In this document: positions 54,160 to 62,282 of the stretch, piece by piece
How positions within the stretch are numbered: position 1 is the stretch's first letter
Layout: every line of letters begins with the position of its first letter
NCBI GenBank assembly: GCA_949752745.1
Contig: OX457026.1
Location: forward strand, 77,425,275-77,489,274
Direction of reading: 5' to 3'
Origin: Protula sp. h YS-2021
Lineage: Eukaryota; Annelida; Polychaeta; Sabellida; Serpulidae
DNA length: 64,000 nt
Position numbers and translations under genes: made by a program
Notes under the pieces: generated by a model
Databases searched by the model: none
Told to the model about the DNA's origin: nothing
What the model saw: the letters and a program-made list of their open reading frames with translations, nothing else

Positions 54160-54488
54160 ATGATGGTGAATGGGAGACATTGCTTCAGGAGATGGATAAC
54201 ATTAACTCAACCTTATTGCCATGCACGGAATGTCATGGTAAGAAAACTCCTATCAAGCTACAAAAGGACAATCGGATGAAAGTGTCAAAGTTATCCAAGA
54301 AAAGACTGGCTGAAGTTCAATTGGAGAATATGGATGTGCAAAATCAACTTGGACTTACCTGTGAATATTGTGGTGCTTACGGATATGCTGAGGATTATGA
54401 TTGTCACTGCCACAAGTACAATTGCAAGTTGTGTGAACCAGTCAACTTCTGCAACAAGTGCGGCTCACTAACTGTTTCTGCGGAGTAA
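54156..54488 (+). CDS. zinc-ribbon protein
   Basis: Starts within ATGA at the end of the previous frame. It has CxxC pairs in three places: CTEC (about residue 29), CEYC (68), and CKLC followed by CNKC near the C-terminus, plus a CHCHKYNC cluster, so it can hold two or three zincs. The in-frame sequence extends upstream of the ATG as far as a TGA near 54,072 with another CEFC, consistent with a frameshifted or spliced N-terminal extension. Role unknown; probably nucleic-acid or protein binding. Confidence 0.6.
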   Translation: MNDGEWETLLQEMDNINSTLLPCTECHGKKTPIKLQKDNRMKVSKLSKKRLAEVQLENMDVQNQLGLTCEYCGAYGYAEDYDCHCHKYNCKLCEPVNFCNKCGSLTVSAE

Positions 54489-54552
54489 GACTGAGAGTCA
54501 TTTGTTTGCCAACCGTCAAAGTGTGCAGACGTGTTATATGGATATGTGAAAG

Positions 54553-54840
54553 ATGGATGTAGAAACGTGTTTCAAGGACAAGTATGTGGACTACATGATA
54601 AGTGAACTGGCGCGTTTTGGATCTATTCAACAACAACTGCAACACTTTGACATTTATTGGGAACTTGCGCATTCCACGTTAAGTGTACCAAACTTACGTG
54701 AGGATTTCATCAAAGAGTGTATGTTTTCAAACATTGACGGAGCTGAGGAGTTTGATGTGGAAGCAGCATATCACTTCGCTCGATTTGATCCAAGACTGTT
54801 TGATGAAGTGAGAGAGTGGTTAATCTACATTGCAGTATAA
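54553..54840 (+). CDS. small acidic protein, paralogue A
   Basis: 95 residues, no cysteine cluster. Helical sequence with a terminal LFDEVREWLIYI. That ending matches the next gene (TFDELSSWLMFI), suggesting a tandem duplication. Stop and next start overlap as TAATG. It occupies the place where adintoviruses may carry small regulatory genes. Function unknown. Confidence 0.6.
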   Translation: MDVETCFKDKYVDYMISELARFGSIQQQLQHFDIYWELAHSTLSVPNLREDFIKECMFSNIDGAEEFDVEAAYHFARFDPRLFDEVREWLIYIAV

Positions 54841-55172
54841 TGACAGACATTACATTGAGACAATATATTGTGCAAAAGACATATTGTGAAGAAATGTTAT
54901 TAGCTGTAAAAAAGTTTGCATGTTTAGTATGTCCTGCTTGTCAAAATGAAGAGTGTTCAGAACATACTTGTCATTCTGCATGTGTCTATACATATTGGAA
55001 TGAAGCTAAATATTACATTCATTTAGATAAAGTGTTAGATAATGCAAATCAACGTTGTGAAAAATATGGTGTAGATGCTATCACATTTGATGAATTAAGT
55101 AGTTGGTTAATGTTCATTGAAGATCAATGGACTCCAATTATTCACACCATTGTATCAATATTTGATTTGTAA
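54840..55172 (+). CDS. small Cys-rich protein, paralogue B
   Basis: 110 residues from ATG 54,840, which shares one base with the preceding TAA. Contains a zinc-binding-like CLVCPACQNEECSEHTC cluster near residue 35 and a TFDELSSWLMFI C-terminal helix shared with paralogue A. Unlike its upstream neighbours it is very AT-rich in third positions. Confidence 0.6.
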   Translation: MTDITLRQYIVQKTYCEEMLLAVKKFACLVCPACQNEECSEHTCHSACVYTYWNEAKYYIHLDKVLDNANQRCEKYGVDAITFDELSSWLMFIEDQWTPIIHTIVSIFDL

Positions 55173-55179
55173 GATATGT

Positions 55180-55235
55180 TGATAAAATGCAAGATGTGTT
55201 GATAAAATAAAATGCAAGATATGTTAACAAGTGTT
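55180..55235. repeat. short direct repeats before the integrase
   Basis: AAGATATGTTGATAAAATGC-type units occur nearly three times in 60 bp. It may be a promoter region or a slippage product. Confidence 0.5.
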
Positions 55236-55252
55236 GATCATTTAGTGTTAAC

Positions 55253-56356
55253 ATGTCGACGTGGAAAGACTACTTAACCAATATTTACTTTAAACCTGGT
55301 CAACCCGGGGCATTTGCTGGTCCTTACAAACTATATCACATATTAAAAAAACATGATCAACCAGTCACTCATTCACAAGTGAAGAAATGGATACAGGATC
55401 AAGATGCCTTCAGTTTACTACAACCTGTAAAATACAGGTTTAAAAGGCAACGTGTCATTACACGTGGAATTGATGACATGTGGGATATTGATTTAGCTGA
55501 CATGGGAAACATAGCTTCCTATAATGATGACACCCACTTTTTATTAGTTGTCATTGATGTGTTTTCCAAATATTTGTGGGTGCAGCCAATGCCTAATAAA
55601 TCACATACCAGCGTCATAGAAGCCTTTCAAAAGATTTTTCATGAAACACAACGAAGACCACGAACTCTAAGGTCAGATAAAGGAACTGAATTTAAAAACA
55701 GATGGATAAAAGCATTTTTGAAGAAGGAGGGAATACATGCCTATACGACAAAGAATGAAACCAAAGCCAACTTTGCTGAGAGAGTCATTCGTACTCTAAA
55801 GGGAATGATGTATCGATATTTCCTTCATAATCAAACGTATCGATATATGGACATCCTTCCAGACTTAGTGTATAATTATAACCATAGACCTCATGGCTCC
55901 CTCCCTAATAAGTATGCTCCTGCAGATATTCGTAAAGACATAGAATCGAAAGTGTGGAAGTATATGTATGTAGACAAATTGAAATTAAAACCAAAGAAGA
56001 AGAAAAAACCCTACAAATTTAAAATTGGTGATCAGGTTCGCATTTCTCACATGAAATATGTATTTCAACGGGATTATCATATAAAGTGGACGCAAGAAGT
56101 GTTCATTATCACACATCGTTGTAAGAAGCAAGGAATACACTTGTATCGTGTGAAAGACTTTTTGGATGAAGATATTGACGGACATTTTTATGAAGAAGAA
56201 CTGCAGAAAGTGATAAAAGATATTGAATCAGTCTACAGAATTGAAAAGGTCTTGAAAACACGAAAAAGACGAGGTGTTAAAGAATTATTTGTGAAGTGGT
56301 TAGGTTGGCCAAAGAAGTTTAACAGTTGGGTGAAAGAAACAGATATTCGAAAATGA
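55253..56356 (+). CDS. int: Polinton integrase (rve family) with chromodomain
   Basis: 367 residues. The core has the D-D-E triad: Asp about 80 (WDIDLADM), Asp 142 (LRSDKGTEF) and Glu 176 (ANFAERVIRTLK). The N-terminal part is a helix-turn-helix-like zinc-free region (THSQVKKWIQDQDAF). The C-terminal part has an SH3-like barrel (KFKIGDQVRISHMK) and a chromodomain (YRIEKVLKTRKRRG...FVKWLGWPKKFNSW). It inserts element DNA, and the chromodomain may steer target choice to marked chromatin. The catalytic triad is intact. The end overlaps the next ATG as ATGA. Confidence 0.92.
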   Translation: MSTWKDYLTNIYFKPGQPGAFAGPYKLYHILKKHDQPVTHSQVKKWIQDQDAFSLLQPVKYRFKRQRVITRGIDDMWDIDLADMGNIASYNDDTHFLLVVIDVFSKYLWVQPMPNKSHTSVIEAFQKIFHETQRRPRTLRSDKGTEFKNRWIKAFLKKEGIHAYTTKNETKANFAERVIRTLKGMMYRYFLHNQTYRYMDILPDLVYNYNHRPHGSLPNKYAPADIRKDIESKVWKYMYVDKLKLKPKKKKKPYKFKIGDQVRISHMKYVFQRDYHIKWTQEVFIITHRCKKQGIHLYRVKDFLDEDIDGHFYEEELQKVIKDIESVYRIEKVLKTRKRRGVKELFVKWLGWPKKFNSWVKETDIRK

Positions 56357-57012
56357 AGCATCCATTCACGTGTTTGGTCTCTGGACCTACAGGCAGTGGT
56401 AAAACTTCTCTAGTTAGAGAAATTCTAGAACAAAAGTTAATTAAACCCTCTCCAAAAACCATTTTATGGCTCTATGCAGCAGATCAGCCTTTGTATAAGG
56501 GAATGAAAGGTGTGGAATTTTACCAAGGCATTCCAGATAACATTGAAGAGCGTTTTAACCCGAAAAAACCAAACTTGCTCATCATTGATGACTTAATGAC
56601 TAAATGTCATAGTGATGAGCGCATGACACGTCTCTTTAGTGTTGGCAGCAGTCATCAAAATCTAAGCATTATTTTTATTGTGCATAATTTGTTTCATCAT
56701 GGTAGAGAAATGCGTAATATTAGTTTGAATACACATTACATCATTCTGTTTAAAAATCCTAGAGACAGTCAACAAATAAGTACATTAGCGCGACAAATGT
56801 ATCCTGGAAAATCTCAATTTCTCATAGAAGCCTATCAAGATGCTACGAGCAAACCTCATGGCTATTTATTCATTGATTTGAAGCCGAAGACAAATGATCA
56901 ACTACGTATTCGTACAGGCATTTTACCAAAAGATACACATTACGTATATGTTGATAAGGTGGTGTATGAACAAGAACCAAGTCACTTAACCATTCGCAGC
57001 CAAGATGTCTAA
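56353..57012 (+). CDS. A32/FtsK-like packaging ATPase
   Basis: 219 residues from ATG 56,353, inside the integrase stop (ATGA). Walker A GPTGSGKTS at residues 11-19 and Walker B LLIIDD at 75-80, followed by SVGSSHQNLSIIFIVHNLFH, the conserved sensor-type strand of Polinton and poxvirus A32-like ATPases. Its role is to pump the genome into the capsid. Intact. Confidence 0.9.
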   Translation: MKHPFTCLVSGPTGSGKTSLVREILEQKLIKPSPKTILWLYAADQPLYKGMKGVEFYQGIPDNIEERFNPKKPNLLIIDDLMTKCHSDERMTRLFSVGSSHQNLSIIFIVHNLFHHGREMRNISLNTHYIILFKNPRDSQQISTLARQMYPGKSQFLIEAYQDATSKPHGYLFIDLKPKTNDQLRIRTGILPKDTHYVYVDKVVYEQEPSHLTIRSQDV

Positions 57013-57325
57013 ACGTATTCAAGCGAATCAACCTTTCCTTCACTTGCTCGCACGCAGCGGGCCTAAACGACGTAAATCCTTACTACAACAAGCTACTAAG
57101 GAGGAATTAACTAGCTTGTTTGAAATTTGTTTGAATATATTGCGAGGACATTTACCCTTAAGCTCAAAAAGGTATAAGTTATTCAAGCGTGAACGTCATA
57201 CCCTACGTACACTAGCAAATAAGAAGATATCACTTCGAAGAAAAAAGAAGTTGGTTAATCAGAAAGGAGGATTTATTGGAGCTATTGCTAAATTTGCATT
57301 ACCCTTGTTAGCTCAGTTGCTGTGA
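57005..57325 (+). CDS. basic virion-type protein with GG-F hydrophobic C-terminus
   Basis: 106 residues, very Lys/Arg-rich (KRRKSLLQQ, LRRKKKLVNQ). It ends NQKGGFIGAIAKFALPLLAQLL: a glycine pair followed by an amphipathic/hydrophobic helix, reminiscent of adenovirus precursor proteins cut by adenain to free a membrane-active helix. It overlaps the ATPase stop by eight bases. Confidence 0.65.
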   Translation: MSKRIQANQPFLHLLARSGPKRRKSLLQQATKEELTSLFEICLNILRGHLPLSSKRYKLFKRERHTLRTLANKKISLRRKKKLVNQKGGFIGAIAKFALPLLAQLL

Positions 57326-57327
57326 AA

Positions 57328-57918
57328 ATGAAACATACTTTGAAAATGGTTCTCATTCCTGAATACGAATATAAAATGTTGTTAGAAAAGAAGGGAAAAG
57401 ATGTTGAAATCAAAACGAAAGTGAATAAACTTTTACGTAGGAAACGAACTCGCGAAAAAGCAATAGAAATGTCTCAAGTGCTTGGACGCCATTTACGAAC
57501 AATTCAGTCACAACAACAACGACAAAAGTCTGTTACAGCATCTAATGCAGAAAAATCAGAAAAGTCCCAACAGTTTCTAACCCATTTTCAACCTATTTAT
57601 CATGTAAAACTAACACAACTTCTGGCAGAACTTAAGAAATATGGTACGAGATGGACAGATAAAAATGAACTTGTTTTAAAAACAGGTACTGTCATTACAA
57701 ATTCTAACATTATTGATTTGTTGAAAGAAGCATTGGTTGCTACAAAAAGAAAAGAACAACGAGAACCAATACGTGGTTGGAAGCAGTTTATTGAGGAAAT
57801 TGTAGACGCTAATATTCCAAAAACTGTTTTTGGCAAAAAGACAACTCGTGAAGATATTACAAAAGAGCAACAACAACGTCAACAAAGATTGTTTCCAGAA
57901 GGATGGGAAACTTTTTAA
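57328..57918 (+). CDS. basic coiled-coil virion-type protein
   Basis: 196 residues from ATG 57,328; an upstream in-frame GTG is not the start. Lys/Gln-rich, predicted helical (EYEYKMLLEKKGKDVEIKTK, QSQQQRQKS). Similar short basic proteins sit here in other Polintons, but the function is unknown. The end overlaps the next gene by 16 bases. Confidence 0.65.
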   Translation: MKHTLKMVLIPEYEYKMLLEKKGKDVEIKTKVNKLLRRKRTREKAIEMSQVLGRHLRTIQSQQQRQKSVTASNAEKSEKSQQFLTHFQPIYHVKLTQLLAELKKYGTRWTDKNELVLKTGTVITNSNIIDLLKEALVATKRKEQREPIRGWKQFIEEIVDANIPKTVFGKKTTREDITKEQQQRQQRLFPEGWETF

Positions 57919-58112
57919 CATGGATTAAAGAGTTATGGTGTTGTTGTTGTAAAGAAAATGGAAATAAAAATACTATTCCTGTAAAAATTAGGTGTGTTAG
58001 TGCTTGTTGTCAGGGAGAAGTAGTAGATACCAATTTAGATCATGTAGATAGCAATTTAGACAATAATGTAGACAGTAATGTAGAAAGTGAGGATGAAGAG
58101 TGTCAAACATGA
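57903..58112 (+). CDS. small acylated membrane protein (MG...CCCC)
   Basis: 69 residues. Starts MGNFLTWIKELWCCCC. Gly2 with Thr at position 6 fits the N-myristoylation pattern, and the four-Cys run following it is a typical palmitoylation cluster. The tail is acidic (DSNVESEDEECQT). This layout resembles small tegument or membrane-anchor proteins of large DNA viruses. It could anchor capsids or an envelope to a membrane. Inference only. Confidence 0.65.
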   Translation: MGNFLTWIKELWCCCCKENGNKNTIPVKIRCVSACCQGEVVDTNLDHVDSNLDNNVDSNVESEDEECQT

Positions 58113-58119
58113 AGTAATG

Positions 58120-58126
58120 TATATAC
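58120..58126 (+). promoter_or_regulatory. TATA-like box before the penton gene
   Basis: TATATAC about 47 bp upstream of ATG 58,167. Confidence 0.45.
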
Positions 58127-58166
58127 ACATCTAGTCTATCTACATCACATAAACGATTTAGCTGTC

Positions 58167-58931
58167 ATGGAGTCAACAAGTTTTTACATTACTTTACCCA
58201 GCAATGCTAGTATGAACTATTATCCCAACAACAAGACTTCGAATTATCAAATTCGTATGCCTCGAACCATCTATCTGAACGGAAAATATGAAGTGGCTTT
58301 AGCTGAAATTCAATATCCACATACATGGACAACCATGAGACATGGAATGGACTATTCTATTCAGTATCGACAACAACCACTGAATGATGTTGTTCTTGAC
58401 ACAATCAATATTCCTTATGGCTACTACAGATCCATACAAGAAATATGTCATGCAGTCAATGAAGAAGCGACTAATTCTATGAAAGATGACCTTAAAGAAG
58501 GTATTCGGATAAAGTATGATAAAATTAGACGACGCGTTTTTCTATATCTAAATTATAGCTTTGAAGTGTCATTCTCCACTGGATTAGCTGAGATTTTAGG
58601 ATTTATCCCAAATCAATGGTATACTGAAACGTGTACAGCTGAATATAAAGCCGATGTGAAACAGGGATTTTATACACTTTATGTGTACTGTAGTATTTGT
58701 GAACCACAAGTTGTTGGTGATTATTATGTTCCTTTGCTACGTTCTGTTGGAATACAAGGACATGATGGAGACATTATCATGAAAACTTATGGAGAACCTC
58801 ATTATGTTCCTGTAAACACATCCAAATTTGATGTGATAGAAATGAATATTAAGGACGACACAGACCATAATGTTCCATTTCAAACTGGAAAGGTGATCTG
58901 TAAACTTCATTTTCGACCAAAAGCATTATGA
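58167..58931 (+). CDS. Polinton minor capsid (penton, jelly-roll) protein
   Basis: 254 residues. FYITLPSNASMNYYPNNKTS and VALAEIQYPHTW are signature words of Polinton PY/penton-type single-jelly-roll proteins. It forms the five-fold vertices. It precedes the pVI-like protein and major capsid, the usual Polinton order, and its stop overlaps the next ATG (ATGA). Confidence 0.85.
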   Translation: MESTSFYITLPSNASMNYYPNNKTSNYQIRMPRTIYLNGKYEVALAEIQYPHTWTTMRHGMDYSIQYRQQPLNDVVLDTINIPYGYYRSIQEICHAVNEEATNSMKDDLKEGIRIKYDKIRRRVFLYLNYSFEVSFSTGLAEILGFIPNQWYTETCTAEYKADVKQGFYTLYVYCSICEPQVVGDYYVPLLRSVGIQGHDGDIIMKTYGEPHYVPVNTSKFDVIEMNIKDDTDHNVPFQTGKVICKLHFRPKAL

Positions 58932-59281
58932 AAGCATACACACACAATCCATCTATATATCGCAACCATTTTCTTCGTCAAGTGGGTGGAGAATTACCAG
59001 GATTTAAAGGAGCGCGAATACAATATGGAGATGGTATTTGTTCAATACTGGGATCATTGGCTCGAAAAGCTATTCCACTGCTTAAGACAGGGGCTAAAAT
59101 CGTTGCACCACATCTTAAAAGGGCTGCAAAAGATATCGCGAAAGATGTTACAGGTCGAGTAGCACAACGTATGTTTGGTGGTGGGTTACGAGGACAAAAG
59201 AGACCGAAACCAAAACGTGTCACAAGGCGAAAGGCAGCTAAACGGATAACATCAAAAAAACATAAGAAAGATATTTTTTAA
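58928..59281 (+). CDS. pVI/pX-like basic protein with adenain site
   Basis: 117 residues. After a GGELPGFKG segment comes an amphipathic helix (SLARKAIPLLKTGAKIV), then MFGGGLRG, which fits the adenain consensus (M/I/L)xGG|x, then a very basic tail (KPKRVTRRKAAK). The layout matches adenovirus pVI/pX precursors: membrane-lytic helix plus DNA-condensing tail, cleaved by the maturation protease encoded two genes downstream. Confidence 0.65.
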   Translation: MKAYTHNPSIYRNHFLRQVGGELPGFKGARIQYGDGICSILGSLARKAIPLLKTGAKIVAPHLKRAAKDIAKDVTGRVAQRMFGGGLRGQKRPKPKRVTRRKAAKRITSKKHKKDIF

Positions 59282-59283
59282 TC

Positions 59284-60651
59284 ATGTCTTTAATTCATTC
59301 TTGTGAATGTAGCCTTTCTCCATTAGAATGGTTTCACATACCACCAACGCAAACTGCTGTAGAAAAAAGTTATAATGTAGACTATCAACCAATGACTACC
59401 ATTAGAGAGGGTGCTCCAATAGAATTCTACATTCCTGCGAGTACAGAAGAATATCTAGATTTAAAGAACAGTAAACTCCATATTGTATGTCGCATTGTCA
59501 AGGCTGATGGAACACTGTGTGGTGTAGATGATAACGTGTCATGTATCAATGATTTGTTTAATGGGCTATGGTCCAATATTGAATTATTTCTAAATGATCG
59601 TTTGATATCACATAGTAACAATACCCATGGTTATACTAGCATCATATCTCATCTCATTCATGACTCGGAAGAAAGTCTCCATTCTGAGCGCTCTATGCGT
59701 CTCATCTTTAAAGATACTGCCGGGTCAATGAATACTTATGAGGTGAAAAGACCTAATCATGAAAGATATGTATCAGGTTTTCATGTAAATATTGAAGGTG
59801 GTGATATAGCTGAAACAGGAAATAATGGTTTACATAATCGCTATTTGTATACACGTCTAAGCCGTGAGTTTGCGCTTACAGGTGGTTTAAGGGTAGATTT
59901 GTTTGAGCAGGATCGTTATCTTCCCAATGGTGTTAGTATGAAATTACGTTTACATAGACAAAAAGATGGATATGTATTAATGGCTGCAAATAATGGTTTT
60001 AAAGTAGAAGTGAGAGAAGCGTTTTTAACCATTCGCAAAGTGAGGGTTAGTCCAGGTATTCAGTTGGGACATGCAGATGCATTGATGAAAAGTCCTGCTA
60101 AGTTTATTGTTAATAGAAAAGAATGTAAAGTTTTAGCTATTCCAACTGGTTTTCAATCTTTTGTGAAAGATAGCATCTTTTTAGGCCAATTACCAAAACG
60201 TATTGTCATTGGAATGGTTCATAATGAATCCTTTGCTGGAACAGTATTGAGAAATCCATACAATTTTGAACATTTTAATCTTAACTTTATGCAGCTTTAC
60301 TCTGATGGTGAACCAGTCCTATCCAAACCTCTCAAGCTTGATATAAATCAAGGCAAATATCTTGATGCTTTTGAAACTCTTTACAAATCTTTTGATAGAT
60401 TGGATGGCGAGAAAAGTTCCATTATAAAACGGGAAGATTGGCCTAGAGGTTATTCGTTGTTTTCTTTTGACTTAACACCTGATTATGATGGTGCTGATCA
60501 TTATGCCCTTATCAAACATGGGAATTTGAGACTAGAAATGAATTTTGCTGGTGCCTTGCAAAATACAGTCAATGTTATAGTGTATGCTGAATTTGATAAC
60601 ATTGTTGAAATAAGTGCAAATCGTAGCATTCAATTCGACTACCAGTCATGA
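59284..60651 (+). CDS. Polinton major capsid (double jelly-roll) protein
   Basis: 455 residues; the PX-type protein often named F54H12.2-like in animal annotations. Diagnostic words: LEWFHIPPTQTAVEKSY near the start, GLWSNIELFLNDR, LTGGLRVDLFEQDRYLPNG and VYAEFDN at the end. Builds hexons of the icosahedral capsid. The frame is intact and the stop overlaps the protease ATG (ATGA). Confidence 0.9.
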   Translation: MSLIHSCECSLSPLEWFHIPPTQTAVEKSYNVDYQPMTTIREGAPIEFYIPASTEEYLDLKNSKLHIVCRIVKADGTLCGVDDNVSCINDLFNGLWSNIELFLNDRLISHSNNTHGYTSIISHLIHDSEESLHSERSMRLIFKDTAGSMNTYEVKRPNHERYVSGFHVNIEGGDIAETGNNGLHNRYLYTRLSREFALTGGLRVDLFEQDRYLPNGVSMKLRLHRQKDGYVLMAANNGFKVEVREAFLTIRKVRVSPGIQLGHADALMKSPAKFIVNRKECKVLAIPTGFQSFVKDSIFLGQLPKRIVIGMVHNESFAGTVLRNPYNFEHFNLNFMQLYSDGEPVLSKPLKLDINQGKYLDAFETLYKSFDRLDGEKSSIIKREDWPRGYSLFSFDLTPDYDGADHYALIKHGNLRLEMNFAGALQNTVNVIVYAEFDNIVEISANRSIQFDYQS

Positions 60652-61085
60652 ACACGAAGCAGATAGAAGCCATCCTATCCCATGATGCCACGACAAAAGA
60701 CTTGTTTCAAGGTGTGTTTGCCATGGACCAGTTACCATCTTTACAACGCGGTGCCTATGTCATCAACACAGACGATCATGATGAGCCAGGAGAGCATTGG
60801 GTGGCAGTATATTATGACGAAGACCCTGCAGAATATTTTGACTCTTATGGACTTTTACCTATAGACAGTCGTTTGAATAAGTTTTTAAAGTTTAATTTCA
60901 TTTATAATTCAGTTCCATTACAAACACCGATATCCTCTACATGTGGATTTTATTGTATATATTATATAATTCAAAGAGCTCGAGGACATAGTCCTTTTGA
61001 AATCATTGATGTATTAAGAAGAAGTGATGGTGATTTTGTTGTAAAGGATTTTGTATATAGACAGTATAAACCATTATTTTATTGA
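60648..61085 (+). CDS. adenain-type (Ulp1-like) cysteine protease
   Basis: 145 residues. The triad is visible: His50 (GEHWVAVYY), Asp65 (YFDSYG), Cys99 (SSTCGFYC), with the oxyanion-hole Gln92. It matures capsid precursors. Intact and last in the plus-strand cluster. Confidence 0.9.
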   Translation: MNTKQIEAILSHDATTKDLFQGVFAMDQLPSLQRGAYVINTDDHDEPGEHWVAVYYDEDPAEYFDSYGLLPIDSRLNKFLKFNFIYNSVPLQTPISSTCGFYCIYYIIQRARGHSPFEIIDVLRRSDGDFVVKDFVYRQYKPLFY

Positions 61086-61151
61086 TGTTGTATTAGTTAA
61101 GTTGTATTAGTTAAGTTGTTGGTAATTGTGAATTGTATTATGAATATTGTA

Positions 61152-61189
61152 AATAAACAAGACAGTTTTATACAACATTCTTTTTTATT
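61152..61189. terminator. convergent polyadenylation signals
   Basis: AATAAA at 61,152-61,157 serves the plus cluster. Its mirror (TTTATT at 61,184-61,189) serves the minus cluster, and a second (61,235-61,240) overlaps the stop of the first minus gene. Confidence 0.7.
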
Positions 61190-61235
61190 GTGTTATACAT
61201 TATTTACATTTTAACAATTATTTCACATTAAGCTT

Positions 61236-61616
61236 TTATTTTACAAATACATTCAATACATCGATAAACACATGCCATTCATACCAATCTAAATTAATAT
61301 ATGTATCATAGACATTACATCCACGTTTGTAAATGCTGTGAAAACTAGCATAACACTGTCCATTACCAAACTTTATTATTTTAACATCTTTGTGTTCAGA
61401 CAGTTTCAGTTCATATCCATGATCATTCATGTCAATGTCCATCACCATAACACACATGGGATGCGTCAGTTCAATGGACTTGGTGCCTCGCATGAGTTGC
61501 ACTCCTTCCTCTTTGAATTCAAGCGTCAGGTTCTTTCCAATCCAATGCTTGTAACAGAGCGTGCCATTCCACTGTGTTGAGGGTGATGTAGTCGTAGCAT
61601 TCTGTAAGCTCGTCAT
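61236..61616 (-). CDS. PC4-like protein 1 of the minus cluster
   Basis: 126 residues from ATG 61,616 (an upstream TTG is in frame but not needed). WNGTLCYKHWIGKNLTLEFK is followed by VKIIKFGNGQCYASFHSIYK and INLDWYEWHVFIDVL, in the strand-strand-helix order of PC4-like ssDNA-binding domains. The start lies in an ATGA overlap with the upstream gene's stop. Confidence 0.55.
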   Translation of the reverse strand: MTSLQNATTTSPSTQWNGTLCYKHWIGKNLTLEFKEEGVQLMRGTKSIELTHPMCVMVMDIDMNDHGYELKLSEHKDVKIIKFGNGQCYASFHSIYKRGCNVYDTYINLDWYEWHVFIDVLNVFVK

Positions 61617-61843
61617 ATTGGCGAAATCGTACAAACACGTCTAAGCACTTCTAAATCCTCTGAGAGTTTCAGGAGAAAGCCAGGTATCCTAAGCTTCTCT
61701 AGATGGTCTTTCAACACAGATTGTTCGTCAGTTGATAGAATGATATACTTTCCAAAATGTTTTAGCACGATGTCATCATATACGTTTCTCAGATATGAGA
61801 ATCCATGCGTAATGGGTTCATATTCCGATAAAAAGTCTTCCAT
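61613..61843 (-). CDS. small helical protein of the minus cluster
   Basis: About 76 residues from the internal ATG at 61,843; the longer reading uses TTG. Contains GKYIILSTDEQSVLKDHLEK. It is linked to the next gene by an ATGA overlap. Not recognised; it may be another reduced copy of its neighbours. Confidence 0.45.
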   Translation of the reverse strand: MEDFLSEYEPITHGFSYLRNVYDDIVLKHFGKYIILSTDEQSVLKDHLEKLRIPGFLLKLSEDLEVLRRVCTISPI

Positions 61844-61867
61844 CTCGTTCAACAGTCAGATGAACTA

Positions 61868-61901
61868 TGAGCTGTCTCCTTGTCTGCAAAGACGTTTTTT
61901 A
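61868..61901 (-). pseudogene. remnant C-terminus of a duplicated PC4-like gene
   Basis: The tail coding RLCRQGDSS-stop at about 61,868-61,895 mirrors the tail RLRRQEDSS-stop of the PC4-like gene at 62,283, in matching nucleotides (GAGCTGTCTCCTTGTCTGC and GAGCTGTCTTCTTGTCTGC). It marks an old tandem duplication. Confidence 0.6.
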
Positions 61902-62270
61902 TGCTCGCAAGATGGTGAAGAGTGGATGTTGTATCACTTCTAGGAATCGTAAGACTGCGCGCCAGTTCTTGATATCAAAGAGGATCAAATCTGTATATGG
62001 TGTATCTGGCACAACTCCCTTATAATCCTCTGGATAATCCTATAAAAGATTTCTACAGATTTCTACACGTTTGTTAGAATCATATTCAGCCACCGTCACT
62101 TCCACTTTATTTTCAAGTCTACGTTTAAACCCAGGTTCAAGTGGTATGTTTTTAAAGTCTTTCCACACTTCAGGTTTAAACCGATGATAACTTCTCTGAG
62201 AATCTAGTATCACTTCATTCCTATCATTTACAGTAAGGTAAGCACCACCGTTCAGCATGAGTGCATTCAT
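61899..62270 (-). pseudogene. PC4-like protein 2 broken by an in-frame TAG
   Basis: Starts MNALMLNGGAYLTVNDRNEV at ATG 62,270 and carries the PC4-like strands VEVTVAEYDSNKRVEIC. The frame meets TAG at 62,040-62,042, then stays open to a TAA at 61,899. The downstream part contains LILFDIKNWRAVLRFL, which is the expected closing helix (compare INLDWYEWHVFIDVL in the next gene). So TAG is either a nonsense mutation or read through. Confidence 0.6.
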
Positions 62271-62282
62271 GTTTTTACCTTG

